A DNA stretch of 8,612 bases from assembly GCA_021735725.1 (NCBI GenBank), contig JAIPGS010000038.1, forward strand, positions 1 to 8,612. Reading direction: 5' to 3'. Within the stretch, counting starts at the first letter, position 1. Each line of letters begins with the position of its first letter. Shown one piece after another: positions 5,601-8,612 of the stretch. The position numbers and the translations under genes are program-made. The notes beneath the pieces are model-generated. The model searched no databases, was not told where the DNA came from, and saw only the letters and a program-made list of their open reading frames with translations. The DNA is from Candidatus Babeliales bacterium (GTDB taxonomy: Bacteria; Babelota; Babeliae; Babelales; CAIQNR01).

Positions 5601-7550
5601 TTAATGTAAGGGGTTGGGAGTAAAATATATTTTACTTTTAATCTTTTGAGTATCAATAATTTTAAGTGCTTCTTGAATGGGGGCAAATGAATCAGCTTTT
5701 AAATAAATTTTTTGGATAAATATTTTTTTAATTTTTGAAACAGGGGGCGCAACTGGTCCCAGCACTGTCAGCCCTTCGCAATCAATGAGGAGGGAAGCAA
5801 TTTTATTGGCTTCATCTTCTACAGTAATTTCTTTTGTATGTTTAATTTCAAGCTCTGCGAATCGCTTAAAAGGTGGATACCCAACAAGTTCTCGTTGTTC
5901 TTTTTCTTTATGATAAAATTTTAAATAATCAGATTCAGAAAGATAGTTAAAAAGAGTGTGAGGGGACATTGTTTGTAAAATAACATTACTTTCTGGATGT
6001 TGACGTCCTGCTCGCCCAGCAACTTGAATAAGTTGTTGCAGTGTTGTTTCTTGAGCATTATAAAAGGGAATATTTAAATTAATATCTGCCCAAATAATAC
6101 CAACTAATGTTACATTGGGAAAATGATAGCCTTTAGTAATTGTTTGTGTTCCAACAAGAACATCAAGTTTCTGATTTTCAAATGCACGAATAGTATTGGA
6201 CCATGTTTTTCTGTTAACTGTTACATCAAGATCTGCTCGCCCAACTCTAAGTTCAGGTAATAAAGTTTTGAGTATTGTTACAATTTGTTGTGTTCCAATT
6301 CCTTTATTTAAAAATTCACGATCTTTGCAAACAGGGCATCGTTCAGGATGACTTATTTGATAATTGCAGTAATGGCAGCGAAGCGATTGGTCTGCGTGTA
6401 ATGTTAAGCTTACTGAGCATGAAGTGCAACAAAATACATGAGAGCATCCTTTGCATTGCACAAAAAAACTTACGCCTCTTCTATTTAAAAATAATAACGT
6501 TTGTTGTTTCTTTTTAATTTGATCTTTGAGGGCAGCAAGAAGTGGATCAGAAATCCAAAAATTTTTCCGTTGTTGCTTATTGTTTAAATGAACAATTTTT
6601 AATTTTGGAAAGGCTCCGGCAAATCTTTTTTTGAGTTGAAATAGCTTCCAGTCTCTTGTTTTTACATTATGAAGTGTAGAAATTGAAGGCGTTGCAGATC
6701 CTAAAACAATGGGAATGCCATGAATTTGTGCGCGCAATAAAGCAGCTTCTTTTGAATTTACTTTAGGATGTTTTTTTTCTTGGTATCCTACTTCATGTTC
6801 TTCATCAATAATAATTGCTCCCAAGTTTGGAAGAGGAAGTAATACAGGAAGATGTACTCCAATAATAAGTTGTGCTTTTTTTTGCATTAAATTACGCCAC
6901 AGTTCCTTTTTGTGAGGGCCACTTGTGGCAGAATGAAAACTTAAAATAGGAACTGTTTGTGGCAGTTGTGCTCGTAAAATGGTTTCAAAATTAGTTGCAA
7001 GAGTTACTTCTGGCAATAATAAAAGCACTGATTTTTTTTGTTCAATACATTCTTGAATAATTTTTTTATAAACTTCTGTTTTTCCTGACCCAGTAACTCC
7101 ATGAAGCACTGTGGGCTTGTATGCAGGATTTTTAATATATTGATTTATATAATCAACAGCGGATTGTTGTTCATTCGTAAGCATAATTATTTGATGATCA
7201 CTTGCATCTTGTTGTTGCAGATCACAAATAATTTTTTCTTTTTGATGTGTGAATTGTTTAATTCGTGTGATAAACTGAACAACGTCAACATGGTGATAGG
7301 CAGCAAGTTTTTTAATAAAGGGGAAATAATAAGCATCATCTGGAAATGATTTTAATTCCACAGCTTCTCTAATTTCAAAATCTATATTTAGTTTTGTAAG
7401 TTGCACTTCAAGTACTATTGCAGGCACAATGGTATTTCTAAGCGGAACAGTTACAAGTGCCCCTTCAAAAGGAGCCTTGTCCCATTTTTCAGGAACTTTA
7501 TATAAAAGAGGCTTCGGAAATCCAGTGAGAGTTTTTACAGAAATAAACAT
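5601..7550 (-). CDS. priA: Primosomal protein N' (PriA), replication-restart helicase, short form
   Basis: PriA recognises stalled forks, unwinds the lagging arm 3' to 5' and starts reloading of the replicative helicase. Residues 1 to about 100 look like the 3'-end-binding domain. The helicase core follows with Walker A GVTGSGKT (151-158, Lys157), DEEH (249-252), GSATPS (284-289), GTQTITKGYHFP (467-478) and QVAGRAGR (509-516). The zinc module has all eight expected Cys (366, 369, 375, 378, 392, 395, 405, 408) plus Cys374. The C-terminal domain runs from about 530. Length is 649 against 732 in E. coli; the Walker lysine is 73 positions earlier (Lys230 there), so the deficit lies before the helicase and the winged-helix domain appears to be missing. 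The loop after DEEH (HPKVNSKEAALLRA) has lost the usual R-Y-x-x-R residues. A stop codon lies four codons upstream of the ATG, fixing the start, yet no Shine-Dalgarno is present. Confidence 0.95.
   Translation of the reverse strand: MFISVKTLTGFPKPLLYKVPEKWDKAPFEGALVTVPLRNTIVPAIVLEVQLTKLNIDFEIREAVELKSFPDDAYYFPFIKKLAAYHHVDVVQFITRIKQFTHQKEKIICDLQQQDASDHQIIMLTNEQQSAVDYINQYIKNPAYKPTVLHGVTGSGKTEVYKKIIQECIEQKKSVLLLLPEVTLATNFETILRAQLPQTVPILSFHSATSGPHKKELWRNLMQKKAQLIIGVHLPVLLPLPNLGAIIIDEEHEVGYQEKKHPKVNSKEAALLRAQIHGIPIVLGSATPSISTLHNVKTRDWKLFQLKKRFAGAFPKLKIVHLNNKQQRKNFWISDPLLAALKDQIKKKQQTLLFLNRRGVSFFVQCKGCSHVFCCTSCSVSLTLHADQSLRCHYCNYQISHPERCPVCKDREFLNKGIGTQQIVTILKTLLPELRVGRADLDVTVNRKTWSNTIRAFENQKLDVLVGTQTITKGYHFPNVTLVGIIWADINLNIPFYNAQETTLQQLIQVAGRAGRQHPESNVILQTMSPHTLFNYLSESDYLKFYHKEKEQRELVGYPPFKRFAELEIKHTKEITVEDEANKIASLLIDCEGLTVLGPVAPPVSKIKKIFIQKIYLKADSFAPIQEALKIIDTQKIKSKIYFTPNPLH
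5619..5636. other. Perfect 18-bp AT-rich palindrome between orn and priA ends
   Basis: AGTAAAATATATTTTACT is its own reverse complement. It lies 23 bases past the orn stop, inside the last codons of priA, and on the plus strand is followed by TTTAATCTTTT. It could act as a weak terminator for orn, but the stem has only two G-C pairs and almost no loop. Chance in AT-rich DNA is a real alternative. Confidence 0.35.
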
Positions 7551-7658
7551 ATGAAAAGTGTACTACAGTCTACAAAAAAAAATAGATTTTTATTGCATTG
7601 TTTTAATTCGGCATGCATTAATAAGAAATATAGTTTCATAAAAGAGAAAGGGGTTTTT

Positions 7659-8015
7659 ATGAAAAATGTATGGATAGTTGGCATACTATTTTTATTTTCA
7701 CAGTCTACATTATGTTGCACAGAGAGTTCTGGGATAAAAAAAGGAGTTGGTGAAGAAGTTGCTCATAATGCTTTTATAGGGGCAGTAGATCTCTTTAATC
7801 GCGGGGAAATAGTTCCCGATGATTGTTTTGGAGAAAGTATGGAACCAATGAATAATCAGCCTGCTTTATTTAAAAAAGATCAAAGTGGGAAAATAACTCC
7901 TATTGTTAATGGAACTTTAGATAAAAATTTTAGTTTAGAAAGAATTAGTTCCTCAACGTTGTATGAAAGAAGGCGATCTAAAAGCTTGAATAGTGAAAGC
8001 AATAAAAAAAGTTAA
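7659..8015 (+). CDS. Small secreted hypothetical protein
   Basis: I do not recognise a family. The frame is open from an ATG at 7551, but the ATG at 7659 is chosen because AAAGGGG lies five bases ahead and the resulting 118-residue protein begins with a signal peptide (MKNVWIVGILFLFSQSTLCC, cleavage near 19-21). The Cys at 19-20 is not preceded by a proper lipobox (Ser-Thr-Leu-Cys), so it is probably not a lipoprotein. The mature part is polar, with a short helix-prone stretch (EEVAHNAFIGAVDLFNRGE) and a basic Ser-rich end (ERRRSKSLNSESNKKS). TATAGT at 7629-7634 is a possible -10 box with no clear -35. The gene is divergent from priA and convergent with the GNAT gene, so it appears to be transcribed alone. 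Confidence 0.65.
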   Translation: MKNVWIVGILFLFSQSTLCCTESSGIKKGVGEEVAHNAFIGAVDLFNRGEIVPDDCFGESMEPMNNQPALFKKDQSGKITPIVNGTLDKNFSLERISSSTLYERRRSKSLNSESNKKS

Positions 8016-8024
8016 GATAAAAAT

Positions 8025-8609
8025 TTAATTATTTTTAATATTCTTTTTAAGAAATCCATTATTATTAATGAGGGTAAATCCATTTTTTTTATAAAATGGC
8101 ATAGCTTCAAAGGTAGAGTGTAGGCAGATGTATGATAGATGAGGATCAGTTTCTAAAAAATTTAAAAGTTTTGTTCCGATCCCTTGTTTTTGGCATTCTT
8201 TTTTTATAGAAATTAGATTAATATAAAGAGCAACTTTCTGCTCTTTTATTTCTGCTTTATTGAAAACAAGAACTCCTGTTGTTCTTGTATGGCTTATGGT
8301 GTTTCCAAAAGTAAGAACTGTTGTGGCTCTTAATCCATTTTTTTCGCCGGAATTTATTTTTATTTTTGCAATATTTGAACAACGTGGAAAATTTTCTGCA
8401 ATCGTTTGTATGTCTTCTTCGGTTATATTTTCTTTGGTTATTTTTTCAATCTTTTGTTTAAAAGAAATAAGATGCTCACATTCTTTGGGAATATGACAAG
8501 CTTGTGCCTTTGGTTGTGTATAAAGCTTTGATAGTGCTGCTTTAATAAAATCCATCCCTTGAACTGATTGAAAAAAGAATAATGATATAATAGCTATGAT
8601 TTTTTTCAT
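8025..8609 (-). CDS. GNAT-family acetyltransferase with N-terminal signal peptide
   Basis: The 194-residue protein has two parts. Residues 1-18 (MKKIIAIISLFFFQSVQG) form a Sec-type signal peptide. The C-terminal half has the GNAT fold: strand 4 and motif A at 127-150, with the acetyl-CoA pyrophosphate loop Q140-x-x-G143-x-G145 followed by TKLL, and motif B ending in AMPFYKKNGF (169-178). GNAT enzymes move an acetyl group from acetyl-CoA to an amine on a protein or small molecule; the acceptor here cannot be guessed. A GNAT enzyme carrying an export signal is unusual, since acetyl-CoA is a cytoplasmic cofactor; delivery into a host cell is one explanation. The start is three bases from the window edge, so its ribosome binding site and promoter are not visible. 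Confidence 0.8.
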   Translation of the reverse strand: MKKIIAIISLFFFQSVQGMDFIKAALSKLYTQPKAQACHIPKECEHLISFKQKIEKITKENITEEDIQTIAENFPRCSNIAKIKINSGEKNGLRATTVLTFGNTISHTRTTGVLVFNKAEIKEQKVALYINLISIKKECQKQGIGTKLLNFLETDPHLSYICLHSTFEAMPFYKKNGFTLINNNGFLKKNIKNN

Positions 8610-8612
8610 AAT

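Noticed and set aside
6275..7349. Plus-strand open frames inside priA (6275-6517, 7101-7349)
   Set aside because: They are antisense to conserved PriA motifs and show no independent coding signal.
7551..7658. Earlier in-frame ATG at 7551 for the small secreted protein
   Set aside because: It would add 36 polar residues before the signal peptide and has no ribosome binding site. The ATG at 7659 has a good one and starts directly with the signal peptide.
7713..7718. Cys-Cys near residue 19-20 as a lipoprotein attachment site
   Set aside because: The preceding residues Ser-Thr-Leu do not fit a lipobox, which needs Gly, Ala or Ser just before the Cys.
8018..8037. Stem TAAAAAT/ATTTTTA between the last two convergent genes as a terminator
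   Set aside because: It is only seven A-T pairs, too weak to call in DNA this AT-rich.

Overview
The window is AT-rich bacterial DNA in the standard genetic code (TGA is used as a stop). Its tightly packed genes mix housekeeping functions (Orn, PriA, D-Ala-D-Ala ligase) with short exported proteins carrying leucine-rich-repeat, ankyrin or GNAT domains. A small genome, many Sec-type signal peptides and eukaryote-like repeat domains suggest a host-dependent bacterium. I favour a member of Dependentiae (TM6); a chlamydia-like or other intracellular lineage is possible. This placement is inferred from style of content, not from a marker gene.

Left edge (1-765): the C-terminal 39 codons of an IS5-like DDE transposase run on the plus strand into position 121, followed by a probable insertion-sequence end near 136-140. 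Facing it on the minus strand is a signal-peptide leucine-rich-repeat gene. Its reading frame stops inside the IS end, so it looks cut off by the insertion. A good sigma70-type promoter lies upstream of it (814-842).

Positions 919-4426, minus strand: an apparent three-gene operon with its own promoter and a rho-independent terminator. It begins with a 749-residue protein made of two complete D-Ala-D-Ala ligase modules fused head to tail. A secreted ankyrin-repeat protein follows, whose start overlaps the ligase end by 77 nt, and then a DUF6629-type multi-pass membrane protein. The two ligase modules differ at catalytic positions: module 1 keeps the Tyr-type active site but has an altered metal motif, while module 2 keeps the metal motif but has Phe and Cys in place of the catalytic Tyr and Ser.

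Positions 4432-5596, plus strand: a secreted protein of unknown function ending in four acidic 6-residue repeats (an 18-bp tandem repeat), overlapping by one base (TAATG) the oligoribonuclease gene orn. Convergent with orn is priA (5601-7550, minus), a shortened replication-restart helicase that seems to lack the winged-helix domain.

Right edge (7551-8612): a small secreted hypothetical protein (plus), then convergently a GNAT-fold acetyltransferase with an N-terminal signal peptide (minus). Five of the nine coding regions carry a predicted Sec signal peptide. No tRNA, rRNA, CRISPR array or prophage was seen.
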